Part shown: positions 1 to 9,214 of the stretch, in pieces
Layout: every line of letters begins with the position of its first letter
Numbering within the stretch: the first letter of the stretch is position 1
Source of the DNA: Planctomycetota bacterium
GTDB lineage: Bacteria; Planctomycetota; UBA1135; GCA-002686595
Assembly: GCA_021413885.1 (NCBI GenBank)
Contig: JAIOPM010000025.1
Location: 62,001 to 126,000 of the forward strand
Reading direction: 5' to 3'
DNA: 64,000 nt
Position numbers and translations under genes: made by a program
Notes under the pieces: model-generated
Told to the model about the DNA's origin: nothing
What the model saw: the letters and a program-made list of their open reading frames with translations, nothing else
Database searches by the model: none

Positions 1-1069
<1,069 letters not shown>

Positions 1070-1073
1070 CGTT

Positions 1074-2255
1074 CTAGCTCTCGAGTTGGAAGGGGATGGA
1101 GATGCGGAAATCGGCGCCGCCCTGCGGTGCCGGTTGGGACGAAAGTTCGACGCGACCGCCGTGCAGCACGGCGATCGTGTTGACCAGAGCGAGGCCGAGG
1201 CCGCTGCCGTCGGCGCGCGAAGTGAAGAAGGGCTCGAGCACGCGAGCGGCGAGCTCCTTCGGGACGCCGGGACCGGCGTCGGTGACGCGCAGGACGAGCA
1301 CGGCGGCGTCGACGTGCGCTTCGACGTGGACCGCGCCGCCCTCGGGTTGCGCCTGGAGCGCGTTCGCGATCAGGTTGCGCAGCGCCTGACGCAGTTTGAC
1401 GTAGTCGCCGCTCGCGGTCGCCGCGCGCGTCGGAAGCGTGGTGTGCGTCAGCGCCCAACGCTCGAGGTGTTCGAAGCCCAACGTCGCTTCGCGGATCGCG
1501 TCCTCGACCAGTTCATTGACGTCGAACGTGCGACGGTCGAGCGCGTCGCTGCGCGCGAGCGTCAGCATGCTCGCGAGCACTTGATCGGCGCGGCCGACGC
1601 CTTCGACGATGCGCGCGGCGAGTTCGCGTTCGCGCGAACCGGCGCCGAGGCGCTTCTCGAGCAACGACGCGAAGCCTTGGATCGCGTTCATCGGGTTGCG
1701 CAGCTCGTGCGCGATGCCGCTCGCGACGTTGCCGAGCGCCGCGAGCTTCTCCTGCGCGTGCAGACGCGACGTCAAGCGCGCGAACTCGGTGCGATCGTCG
1801 ACGATCGTCACGGTGCCGACGTCTTCGTCGTGCGAGCGGATGGGGGAGCGCTTGCTGGCGACGACCCGCGCGACTCCGTCGGCGCACGCGATCTCGCGGC
1901 CGTCGCCGGCGGATTCGATCGCCGCGAGGCGTTGGGCGGCGGAAGCGCCGACGCAGTCGTGACCGTCGAGCCCGACGATCTCGCACGCCGCGCGATTGAT
2001 GCGCACGACGCGGCCGTCGCGGTCGCGGACGACGACGCCGTTCGGCAGCGCCTGCAGAATCGCCTCGAGGTGACGCGAGAGCTCGTCGAGCTCGCCGATC
2101 TTCGACGCGAGTTCGTTCTCGACGTGCTGCGCGCGCCGTTCGATCGCCTGATAGCTGTCGATCAGCCCCGCGCTCACTTCCGCGAAGGAGCGCATCGCCG
2201 CCGCCAACTCGGCGGGCGACAGCGGCGTCGTGTTCTCATGGACGATCGCGCTCAC
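1074..2255 (-). CDS. PAS-domain sensor histidine kinase (FlrB/FleS-like)
   Basis: Predicted cytosolic histidine kinase of 393 residues without membrane segments. A coiled stretch leads into a PAS domain (about residues 65-150), then the dimerisation helix with the phosphoacceptor in AHELRNPMN (His ~183). The ATPase domain has an N box (LIANALQA), G1 (DAGPGVP), an F box (EPFFTSR) and G2 (GSGLGLALV), so it should be catalytically competent. I chose the GTG at 2255 because it overlaps the upstream stop codon as GTGA, like the other junctions in this operon; a further upstream start would overlap the preceding gene by ~50 bases. Soluble PAS kinases of this shape next to an NtrC-type regulator and flagellin genes match FlrB/FleS in polar flagellar cascades. 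The flagellar role is inferred from context. Confidence 0.88.
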   Translation of the reverse strand: MSAIVHENTTPLSPAELAAAMRSFAEVSAGLIDSYQAIERRAQHVENELASKIGELDELSRHLEAILQALPNGVVVRDRDGRVVRINRAACEIVGLDGHDCVGASAAQRLAAIESAGDGREIACADGVARVVASKRSPIRSHDEDVGTVTIVDDRTEFARLTSRLHAQEKLAALGNVASGIAHELRNPMNAIQGFASLLEKRLGAGSRERELAARIVEGVGRADQVLASMLTLARSDALDRRTFDVNELVEDAIREATLGFEHLERWALTHTTLPTRAATASGDYVKLRQALRNLIANALQAQPEGGAVHVEAHVDAAVLVLRVTDAGPGVPKELAARVLEPFFTSRADGSGLGLALVNTIAVLHGGRVELSSQPAPQGGADFRISIPFQLES

Positions 2256-3007
2256 GGCTTCTTCGTCTCCGTGCGGCGACTTTCGAACTTGGCTTGCCAC
2301 TCGAGGAACACGATCGCGTCGCCGGCGCGCTCCGCGTCGAGGCCGCCGCCCTTCGCGTCCTTCGCGAGGCGATACGCGGCGAGCGCGTCGGCGGTCTTGC
2401 CGAGCTTCTCGAGGCAGCGCCCGCGCCAGTAGTTCGACGAAGCGTCGGTCGACGACGTGCCGAGCACGGCGAGCGCTTCGGCGAAGCGTTCTTGCTTGTA
2501 GTACGCGCGGACCAGTCGGACCGAGTCGGCGACGTAGCCGTGGGTCTCGAACGCGGCGGGCTCGCGCGCCGCGTGGGCGTTGCGGGCGACCGTCGTTTCG
2601 CGGCCGGCCTTCGGTGCGACGGCGCGAGGCTGGGTCGGAGCCGAGTGCTCGTGCTCGACGTCGACATCTTCATCGGCGTTGCGCGGCGTCTGCACCGTCG
2701 TGCCGGACTGCATGCCGTCGAGGCGACCTTGCAGCTCGTTGACCTCGTCGCGCAAGGTGTCGCGGTGCTTGTCGCGCTCGATGTCCGTTCCGATCGGCGC
2801 TTCGGTCAGACGCACGATTTCGGGGACCGCGGTCGCGTCCTTCTTGTCGGTCAGGCGCTTCTCGACGCCGGCGAGATCGTCGAGCACCGCCATCGTCTTG
2901 CGCAGCGAATCGTCGAGCGACTTGGCGTCGCCGCCTTGGAGCGCGACGGCCGGCACCAAGAGCACGATCGCCGTGCCGACGTTGATCGCGAAGGAGTGCT
3001 TCATCAT
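2252..3007 (-). CDS. secreted TPR/coiled-coil protein, YbgF-like
   Basis: 251 residues with a hydrophobic N-terminal signal segment (residues 5-22). A charged coiled-coil region follows (about 30-100, many Arg/Asp/Glu heptads such as VNELQGRLDGM), then a low-complexity linker. A C-terminal TPR-like array (RLVRAYYKQERFAEAL, NYWRGRCLEKLGKTADAL) lies at about residues 150-225. The layout of signal peptide, coiled coil and TPR resembles CpoB/YbgF periplasmic proteins, but homology is not certain. The start codon overlaps the stop of the previous gene (TGATG) and its own stop overlaps the kinase start (GTGA), so translation is probably coupled. No known function; the position suggests an accessory envelope role in a flagellar regulatory operon. 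Confidence 0.7.
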   Translation of the reverse strand: MMKHSFAINVGTAIVLLVPAVALQGGDAKSLDDSLRKTMAVLDDLAGVEKRLTDKKDATAVPEIVRLTEAPIGTDIERDKHRDTLRDEVNELQGRLDGMQSGTTVQTPRNADEDVDVEHEHSAPTQPRAVAPKAGRETTVARNAHAAREPAAFETHGYVADSVRLVRAYYKQERFAEALAVLGTSSTDASSNYWRGRCLEKLGKTADALAAYRLAKDAKGGGLDAERAGDAIVFLEWQAKFESRRTETKKP

Positions 3008-4464
3008 CAGAGCCGCCCTTGGTAAGCCTCGACGGCGTCGTCGAGGCGGTCGTGTTCTTCGTAGAGCTCGCCCGCGAGCACGTAGATCGCGCGGCGCGCT
3101 TCGGGCGTGTGGAGGTCCGGCACGACGACGCGCAGGACGTCGATCGCGGAGTCGACGCTCTTCGCCGACGCGACGGCGCGGGCGTAGGCCTGCGCGACTT
3201 CCGTGAGCGCTTTCTCGTCGAGTTCGCGCCGCGCTTCGAAGAGCGGCTTCAACGTCGCGGCCGCGTCGGAGGCCTGGCCGCCCTCGAGCAGCCGCTTCGC
3301 GCGTTCGAGACGCGTGGCGCGTTCGTCGGTCGGGTGGAGGAGTTGGTCGATGCCGAGCTCCTTCGCCGCGCGCTCGCGCAGCTCGAGCGCCGTGTCGTCG
3401 GTGCCGTCGGCGTCGCCGAGACGGCTGATGAACATCGCGCCGAGTTCGTCGCCGCCTTCGAGCGCGAGACGGGCCGCTTGGTTGAACGCATCGGCGCGCT
3501 CGACGCCGGTCGCGAGCTTCGCGTAGCGCAACCACGCCTTCGACGCCGCGTCGGGGCTGCCCACTGCTTCCTCGGTGCGCGCACCGAGCTCGGCGATCTC
3601 GAGGTCGAGCTCCTCGCGTCGGCCGAGGCGTTCGACGTACTCGAGCGTCGTCTTGGCTTCGGGCGCGCGCTTCGCCGCGAGCAACGCGCGAGTGCGGATC
3701 AGTTGACGCCGTTGGATCTCGACCGGCTCCGACGACGGCACGTACGCCTCGATGACGTCGAGCATGTAGAACGCGTGTTCGTGATCACCGAGCATCGCGT
3801 GAGCGCGGGCGAGCAGCATGCGAGCCTGGATCTCGTACGGATGACGGCGATCGAGGCGCAGGAGATCCGTCAAGCGCTCGACGACGCTCGCCCACTCGTG
3901 CTGGGTTCCGAGGAGCTCGGCGGAGCGCATCAACGCTTCCGGCAACTTGTCCGAATCGCGGTGGCGCTGGATCAACGCCTCGTAGTGGGCGATCGCGGCC
4001 GGGATGTTCTGGCGCGCCTCTTCGATGCGAGCTTGCGCGAGCTTCGCGCCGACCGCGCCCGGATGATCCGGCCAACGGCGCTGCGCGTTGAGGTACGTGC
4101 CGACCGCGCGGTCGCGCAGTTCGTCGACGCTCGTGGTCTCGTGGTCGCTCGACGTGACGCGCAGCACGTTGGTGCGTAGCTCGCCGGCGCAACCGACCGC
4201 GCCGAGCACGCGATCGAGCACGTCGTGCAGCTCGCGGTTCTCGAGTTGGACGGTGATCTCCTGCTCTTCGTCGATCGCATCGAGTCCCTCGACGCGCACG
4301 CCGAGTTGGATCGCGAGCGAACGCACGACGTCGCGCAGGTCCGAACGTTGCGCGCGCACCGAGCACCACCATTCGCCGTCGCGGCGATCGGCGTGGACTT
4401 CGTAACCTTCGCCCGCGGCGGGCGTGAAGGCGCTGAGCGCGAGCCACAGGACGACCGACTTCAT
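3007..4464 (-). CDS. secreted TPR-repeat protein with an N-terminal secretin/STN-like domain
   Basis: 485 residues with a cleavable-looking signal peptide (VVLWLALSAFTPAAG, cut near residue 18). Residues ~30-105 resemble a short secretin/TonB N-terminal (STN) fold: a DLRDVVRSLAIQLGV helix and ITVQLENRELHDVLDRVLGAVG, which is the usual hydrophobic-helix spacing. The remainder is helical repeat: at least four TPR-like units (for example AKLAQARIEEARQNIPAAI, IQARMLLARAHAMLGD). The protein should sit in the periplasm and bind other envelope proteins. The start overlaps the end of the upstream gene as ATGA. No family name can be assigned. STN plus TPR suggests a scaffold for an outer-membrane or flagellar-associated complex, which is inference. 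Confidence 0.7.
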   Translation of the reverse strand: MKSVVLWLALSAFTPAAGEGYEVHADRRDGEWWCSVRAQRSDLRDVVRSLAIQLGVRVEGLDAIDEEQEITVQLENRELHDVLDRVLGAVGCAGELRTNVLRVTSSDHETTSVDELRDRAVGTYLNAQRRWPDHPGAVGAKLAQARIEEARQNIPAAIAHYEALIQRHRDSDKLPEALMRSAELLGTQHEWASVVERLTDLLRLDRRHPYEIQARMLLARAHAMLGDHEHAFYMLDVIEAYVPSSEPVEIQRRQLIRTRALLAAKRAPEAKTTLEYVERLGRREELDLEIAELGARTEEAVGSPDAASKAWLRYAKLATGVERADAFNQAARLALEGGDELGAMFISRLGDADGTDDTALELRERAAKELGIDQLLHPTDERATRLERAKRLLEGGQASDAAATLKPLFEARRELDEKALTEVAQAYARAVASAKSVDSAIDVLRVVVPDLHTPEARRAIYVLAGELYEEHDRLDDAVEAYQGRL

Positions 4465-5315
4465 CGGTGACCTCCGGTCGCCGGCGCTTCGGATTCCGCG
4501 GCGTGGACTTCACCGAGCTCGCGCTCGGCCGGCGCGTGTTGGGCTTCCGAGCCGGCGCGCGTGTCGGCCTCGAGGCGATACGAATCGGCGATCGTGAACG
4601 TCGCGCGCGCTTCGAGATCGTCGCGGCGCGACGGCGCCCAACGGTCGGCGACCGCGAGCAGGCCCCACAACATGCGTCGCGCGCCGGCGAAGTCGCCGCG
4701 CTCGATCGCTTCGTGCGCGGCGTCGAGCGTCTCTTCGCCCTCGGGCCGCACGTCGAGTTGCGACGGGATGCGTTCGTGGGTGACGACCGGGGCCGCGCTG
4801 TTCGCGTTCGTCGCGGTCGCGCCGCCGTCGTGGACGCCGCTCGCGCCGGGCTGCGAACCGAGCGACTCCTGCAGCGTGCTCATCGACTTCCACGTCAGTC
4901 CGATCAGCGCGAGGTTCGCGAGCGCGAACACCGCGAGCGCACCGATCAACATCGGCGAGCCCTTGCGATGCTTGCGGTTGCGCGTCGGCGCGCTCGGCGC
5001 GACCGCCGCGGCTGCGGCGGGCGCGGCGGGCGCCGGAGCCGGAGCGGCCGGGGCCGGCGTCGCGCGCTTCGTCTCGCTCGGCGTGTTCGTCGCGGCCGGC
5101 GTCGGCGCGGCTTTGGTCGGATCGGGGCCGAGCACGGCGCTCATCGCGTCCTCGTCTAGGTTCGCGAACGCCGGCGCGCGACCCGTGCCCGCCGCGATCG
5201 AGGCGTCGTCGCCGATCTGCGCCTGGACGTCGAGCAACTCGTCGAAGCTGAAAAGGTCTTCGGCTTCGTCGATCGCGGGCGTCGTCCGGCCTTCGGCGTC
5301 GTGGGGGTGGGTCAT
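4461..5315 (-). CDS. single-pass membrane protein with an Ala/Pro-rich linker
   Basis: 284 residues. The acidic cytoplasmic N-terminus contains EDLFSFDELLDVQAQI, and a long Ala/Pro linker (about 75-110) follows. One transmembrane segment (MLIGALAVFALANLALIGLTW, about residues 121-141) leads to a C-terminal periplasmic part with a helical repeat-like stretch (LDAAHEAIERGDFAGARRML). No enzymatic motif is visible. It lies between the receiver/ATPase fusion (3-base gap) and the STN-TPR gene (4-base overlap). A membrane anchor linking a cytoplasmic signalling module to periplasmic TPR proteins is a reasonable guess. Start chosen at the ATG at 5315, directly after the upstream stop. I do not recognise a family. 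Confidence 0.68.
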   Translation of the reverse strand: MTHPHDAEGRTTPAIDEAEDLFSFDELLDVQAQIGDDASIAAGTGRAPAFANLDEDAMSAVLGPDPTKAAPTPAATNTPSETKRATPAPAAPAPAPAAPAAAAAVAPSAPTRNRKHRKGSPMLIGALAVFALANLALIGLTWKSMSTLQESLGSQPGASGVHDGGATATNANSAAPVVTHERIPSQLDVRPEGEETLDAAHEAIERGDFAGARRMLWGLLAVADRWAPSRRDDLEARATFTIADSYRLEADTRAGSEAQHAPAERELGEVHAAESEAPATGGHR

Positions 5316-5318
5316 CGC

Positions 5319-6305
5319 TCAACTCCACAAGGCCTTCTGGATCGTCTGCTTCGTCGTCGGTCCGGCGAGCATGCGTCCGATGCTGACCGCGAGCGCGGGC
5401 GAGAGGTTGTATTGCGGTTCGCAATCGCCGCTCAGGCCGGCGAGCACGCGCTTCGACATCTCCGGCGTGAGGTAGTCGAGCTCGGAGAGATCGACCGCGT
5501 CCTCGTGGTCGAACTGCACGCGGTAGGAAGCGAACGCGAGCGTGACGCGCGTGCCGCGGCCGGGCGTCGACTCGACGGTCAGGTTCTCGGCGAGCGCCGA
5601 CGCGCGCGAAAGACCGCCGTTGGACGTGAGCTCGACGTGTTCGACTGGCCCGAGCGCGAGCGCGACCGTGTCGAGACCGACGCCTTGATCGGCGACGGTG
5701 ACCAGCAGTTGCCCGCCTTCGAGTTCGGCGCGCAGCTCGAACGAGCCCTCGCGCGACGGATAGGCGTGACGGAGGACGTTGTCGACGACTTCGTGCACCG
5801 CGCTCGCGATGCGCGCGCGCGTCGACGGACCGAACGACCAGCGCACGAGCTCCGCGAGCAAGTCGCGCAACGCGGAATCGAGTCCGTCCGCATTGGCGCC
5901 GTGGCGGCGCGCGAACGTCGCGGTCTCGCGCGACGGCAACGCGGGCTTCGGCCACGCGCCTTCGACGGCGGCGACCAGTTGTTCGAGGTCGCACGGCTTC
6001 GCGAGCACGTCGCGGAAACCGAGGCGCATCGCGTCGCGGCATTCTTCGAAGCTCGGCGCGTCGGCGAGCAACACGAGCGCCGCGCGCGAGCCGCGGCGCA
6101 CGAGCTCGCTCGCGACTTCGAAGCCGGAACGATCCGGCAGCGCGGCGTCGATCACGATCACGTCGTGCGCGCCGACGAGCAGCAGATCGGCCGCGCTCGC
6201 GACGGCGGTCACCTGATGGCCGCGACGGCGCAGCCCGACGCCGAGCGACAACGCAGCGCCGGCGTCGGCGAGCGCGATCAAGGTCCGTTGCGGCGCGGCG
6301 GTCAT
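5319..6305 (-). CDS. degenerate receiver domain fused to an anti-sigma-type (RsbW-like) ATPase domain
   Basis: 328 residues. Residues ~8-115 are a receiver fold: phosphoacceptor Asp53 (VIVIDAALPD) and Lys103 (VLAKP) are present. The N-terminal acidic pair is reduced (LIALADAG) and the conserved Ser/Thr position is Ala (LLADAP). Residues ~150-265 are a GHKL ATPase of the short RsbW/HATPase_c_2 type: an N box HEVVDNVLRHAY, G1 DQGVGLD and a glycine-rich G2 region. There is no DHp helix or phosphoacceptor histidine, so this is not an ordinary sensor kinase. The C-terminal ~60 residues contain a motif-poor helical tail. Such fusions elsewhere act in partner-switching control of sigma factors or as stand-alone regulators. 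Overlap with the upstream pseudokinase gene is 4 bases (ATGA). Confidence 0.78.
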   Translation of the reverse strand: MTAAPQRTLIALADAGAALSLGVGLRRRGHQVTAVASAADLLLVGAHDVIVIDAALPDRSGFEVASELVRRGSRAALVLLADAPSFEECRDAMRLGFRDVLAKPCDLEQLVAAVEGAWPKPALPSRETATFARRHGANADGLDSALRDLLAELVRWSFGPSTRARIASAVHEVVDNVLRHAYPSREGSFELRAELEGGQLLVTVADQGVGLDTVALALGPVEHVELTSNGGLSRASALAENLTVESTPGRGTRVTLAFASYRVQFDHEDAVDLSELDYLTPEMSKRVLAGLSGDCEPQYNLSPALAVSIGRMLAGPTTKQTIQKALWS

Positions 6306-7186
6306 GCGACCCTCCCGCTCACGGTGTTCGGGATGCGGACGCGCACGCACACGCGGCCGGCGTCGGAGGCTTCGCGCGCGAACTCGCCGCCCATGCGGAT
6401 GACGTCGCGCTGTGCGAGCTCGAGGCCGAGGTTGAGGCTCGCTTCCTGATGCGAACGCGACGAGCGCGGATCGACGACGCGCAGCGGATCGCCGCCGCTG
6501 ACGACGACGAAAGTCGTGCGGTCGCCGTCGACGCGCGCTTGGAAGAGCACGTCGTCGCCCGAGCTCTCCAGCGCCGCGCGCATCAGTTGAGCGAGCGCCG
6601 TCGAGAGCAACGGTCCGTCGACGACCAACGTGATCGAAGCCGCGGGCCGCGCGAGCGTCACGCGCGACGCGTCGCGGATCGAGAGCCGCGCGACCGCGCC
6701 TTGTAGGATTTCTTCCACCGAGCACGCGAGCGGTGCGAGCGGACGCGGCGCCGCGTAGGAGGCGAGCGCCTCGACGTCGCGACCGAGGCGCGTCACTTCG
6801 GCGAGTGCACCGGACAAGAGTTCGCGGCGCGGATCGTTCGCGTCGAGGTTCTTCGCCAACGACTCCATCGATGCGCGCAACGCTGCGAGCGGCGTCTTCA
6901 GGATGCGCGTGACGGTGAGACCGAGCTCCGCGGCGCGCGGAGCTTCCTCGGCGCCGACGTACGACGTCGCGTGCGTCGGTTCGAGCTCGGTGGGGATGTC
7001 GGCCATTTGTTCCGGAGGGCGAGGGTTGGCGGGCAAAGTCGTGGCCAGGCGCGGAGATCGACTGGAAGGGGGAAGTGCTTGACCGGTGGGCATTTGTTCG
7101 AGGAACAAACTTCCCAACTCCGACTCGCGTTTCGTTGCGCCGGAAACCCGTTCCGGTTCGATCGAAGGGCTCACGTCGAAGGTCAT
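6302..7186 (-). CDS. histidine-kinase homologue lacking the phosphoacceptor histidine and N box (pseudokinase)
   Basis: 294 residues with a disordered N-terminus of about 85 residues. A DHp-like helix follows, reading TRILKTPLAALRASMESL. Aligned with the usual HELRTPL block, Arg94 takes the place of the histidine and Ile95 that of the Glu, while Thr-Pro-Leu is kept. The ATPase-like domain has AQLMRAALESS where the N box should have two Asn residues. It lacks a G1 DxGxG motif and keeps only a weak G2-like end (LNLGLELAQRDVIRMGG). It should not autophosphorylate, and may bind or titrate a partner regulator. Start ATG 7186 overlaps the stop of the AAA+ gene (ATGA). The kinase-fold assignment is by eye and moderately secure. 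Confidence 0.75.
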   Translation of the reverse strand: MTFDVSPSIEPERVSGATKRESELGSLFLEQMPTGQALPPSSRSPRLATTLPANPRPPEQMADIPTELEPTHATSYVGAEEAPRAAELGLTVTRILKTPLAALRASMESLAKNLDANDPRRELLSGALAEVTRLGRDVEALASYAAPRPLAPLACSVEEILQGAVARLSIRDASRVTLARPAASITLVVDGPLLSTALAQLMRAALESSGDDVLFQARVDGDRTTFVVVSGGDPLRVVDPRSSRSHQEASLNLGLELAQRDVIRMGGEFAREASDAGRVCVRVRIPNTVSGRVA

Positions 7187-8127
7187 GCGTCGATCGCGAG
7201 CGACTGGAGTTTGTTGTGGAGCGTCGCGCGGTGGATGCCGAGCACCTCGGCCGCGCGGCTCTTGTTGCCGCCGACTTCGGCGAGCACGCGCCGGATCAAC
7301 GCTTCCTCGACCGCGCGCAGCGAACGATCGCCCAGCGGCAGGAAGTTCGCGTCCGGCGCCAACGCGAGATCGCCCGCGTCGATGCGTTCTTCGCGCGCGA
7401 AGAGCACCGCGCGCTCGATCGCGTTGTCGAGCTCGCGCATGTTGCCCGGCCAACGATGGCGACGCAGCGCCTGTTCCGCGTCGGCGGTGAAACCGTGCAT
7501 GCGTCGGCCGCATTCGGCGGCGCGCAGCCCGAGCAGTTCGCGAGCGAGCGCAACGACGTCGTCGCCGCGCTCGCGGAGCGCCGGCACGACGATGCGGAGC
7601 ACGTTCACCCTATAGAGGAGGTCTTCGCGGAACGCGCCGCGTTCGACGCGCTCCTCGAGGCTGCGGTGGGTCGCGGCGATCACGCGCACGTCGGCGCGAC
7701 GATCTTCGTTCGCACCGAGCGGACGGTATGCGCGGTCTTGGAGGAGGCGCAGGAGCTTCGCCTGCGCGGTCGGCGCGAGCTCGTCGAGCGCATCGAGGAA
7801 GATCGTTCCACCTTCCGCCGCGGCGAGCAGGCCTCCGCCGTCGGAAGCGCCGAAGAGTTCGACCTCGAAGTCGCAGCCCTCGCGCGCGACGCAGTGCGCG
7901 ACCACGAACGGTGCGTTGGCGCGAGCGGAAGCTCGATGAATGGCGCGTGCGACGCGCTCGGTCTCGACGCCCGCCTCGCCGCACAGAAGAACGGTGGTGC
8001 GCGGCGTGCGCGCGACGCGCTCGACTTGCTCGAGGACGCGGCGCATCGCAGGCGACACGCCGAGCAACGGGTCGTGCGCCGCTCCGACGCCCGCCTCGCC
8101 GTCGGTGATCGACTCGCGCGGGGACAT
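7183..8127 (-). CDS. sigma-54 activator-like AAA+ protein with lost Walker A, Walker B and GAFTGA motifs
   Basis: 314 residues without a receiver domain. An NtrC-type AAA+ fold spans residues ~20-245, followed by a Fis-type helix-turn-helix (NKSRAAEVLGIHRATLHNKL) at the C-terminus. The catalytic residues are gone: Walker A reads GEAGVETE instead of GESGTGKE, with Thr for Lys at ~56. Walker B reads FLDALDEL, with Ala for the catalytic Glu at ~113. The segment that should contain GAFTGA is deleted (ELFGASDGGG goes straight to the Walker B strand). The arginine finger region (FREDLLYRVN) and sensor II (WPGNMREL) remain. It cannot be a standard sigma-54 activator; a DNA-binding repressor or co-regulator is more likely. 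Start ATG 8127 has AGGTGG five bases upstream. It is the first gene of an eight-gene leftward operon, divergent from flagellin. Confidence 0.85.
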   Translation of the reverse strand: MSPRESITDGEAGVGAAHDPLLGVSPAMRRVLEQVERVARTPRTTVLLCGEAGVETERVARAIHRASARANAPFVVAHCVAREGCDFEVELFGASDGGGLLAAAEGGTIFLDALDELAPTAQAKLLRLLQDRAYRPLGANEDRRADVRVIAATHRSLEERVERGAFREDLLYRVNVLRIVVPALRERGDDVVALARELLGLRAAECGRRMHGFTADAEQALRRHRWPGNMRELDNAIERAVLFAREERIDAGDLALAPDANFLPLGDRSLRAVEEALIRRVLAEVGGNKSRAAEVLGIHRATLHNKLQSLAIDA

Positions 8128-8277
8128 GGCTCCCACCTGTGTCGACGCGATCGCCCGCGCCCCGAAGTTCTTTCCGCCCCGGCCGTGAAGCGCGAGCCCG
8201 GATCCGGAAAGCGCGTCCCGACGGGCCGTCGCGCGGCCGCGGGAGGGCCGTTCGACCGCGAAAAGCCGCGCGGTGCC

Positions 8278-8304
8278 TCAAGCGTTCAGGTCCCCCTCCG
8301 AGAA
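8278..8304 (+). promoter_or_regulatory. candidate sigma-28 promoter of flagellin 1
   Basis: TCAAG (8278-8282), 14 bases, then TCCGAGAA (8297-8304; 6 of 8 against GCCGATAA), 88 bases before the flagellin ATG. Same layout as the better match upstream of the FlgM-like gene. Weak by itself. Confidence 0.35.
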
Positions 8305-8392
8305 CCTCGCCGTGCTCGAACGGACCACGGGGTCCACGAGAGCACGTTCAGCCTCAGCGACCCCTCAGATCCCAATAACTCAGGAGCCTTTC

Positions 8393-9214
8393 ATGGGCCT
8401 TCGCGTCAACACCAACATCGCCTCGCTGACTGCCCAGAGAAATCTGGGTCAAGTCACGTCCCGACTGCAGGGCAACTTCAGTCGACTCTCCTCCGGCCTG
8501 CGCATCGCGCATGCGTCCGACGACGCCGCCGGACTCGGCATCTCCGAGCGCATGCGCGCTCAGATCCGCTCCTACTCGGTGGCCGAGCGCAACACGCAAG
8601 ACGGCGTCAGCCTCGTGCAGACCGCCGAAGGCTCGCTCGACGAGGTGAACAACCTCTTGATCCGGATGCGCGAGCTCTCGATCCAGTCCTCGAACGGCAC
8701 GTTGTCGACGTCCGATCGTTCGACGATCGACACCGAGTTCCAAGCGCTCGTCTCCGAAGTCGACCGCATCGCCGGCACCGCTTCGTTCAACGGCGTGACG
8801 TTGCTCGACGGCACGACCACCGGCCTCTCGATCCAAACCGGCATCGACTCGGGCGACGTCATCGGCATCGGCTTGACCGACATGCGCGCGTCGACGCTCG
8901 GGATCAACGCGCTCGACGTCACGACGATCACCAACGCCTCGACGTCGCTCAGCACGATCGACGCCGCGATCGACGCGGTGGTCACCGCGCGCGGTGACCT
9001 CGGTGCGGCGCAGAACCGAATGATGTCGTCGATCGCGAGCATCGCGAACACCCGAGAGAACCTGTCGGCCGCCGAGAGCCGCATCCGCGACGTCGATGTC
9101 GCGGTCGAGACGGCGGACCTGACGCGGAACTCCATCCTTCAACAAGCCGCGGTTTCGATCCTTGGCCAAGCCAACGTGCAACCGCAGCTCGCCCTGCAAC
9201 TCCTGCAGGGATGA
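8393..9214 (+). CDS. fliC: flagellin 1
   Basis: 273-residue flagellin, the filament subunit exported by the flagellar type III system. The N-terminal D0/D1 block (LRVNTNIASLTAQRNL, then RLSSGLRI and DDAAGLGISERMR) and the C-terminal block (ENLSAAESRIRDVDVA, ILQQAAVSILGQAN, LALQLLQG) are complete. The middle (residues ~140-190) is a short linker, so the variable D2/D3 domains are absent. It is the most divergent of the four copies here (for example SYSVAERNTQDG against SFSVAGRNAQDG). The start has AGGAG seven bases before the ATG. A strong hairpin follows the stop, so it is probably monocistronic. Divergent from the regulatory operon to its left. Confidence 0.96.
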   Translation: MGLRVNTNIASLTAQRNLGQVTSRLQGNFSRLSSGLRIAHASDDAAGLGISERMRAQIRSYSVAERNTQDGVSLVQTAEGSLDEVNNLLIRMRELSIQSSNGTLSTSDRSTIDTEFQALVSEVDRIAGTASFNGVTLLDGTTTGLSIQTGIDSGDVIGIGLTDMRASTLGINALDVTTITNASTSLSTIDAAIDAVVTARGDLGAAQNRMMSSIASIANTRENLSAAESRIRDVDVAVETADLTRNSILQQAAVSILGQANVQPQLALQLLQG

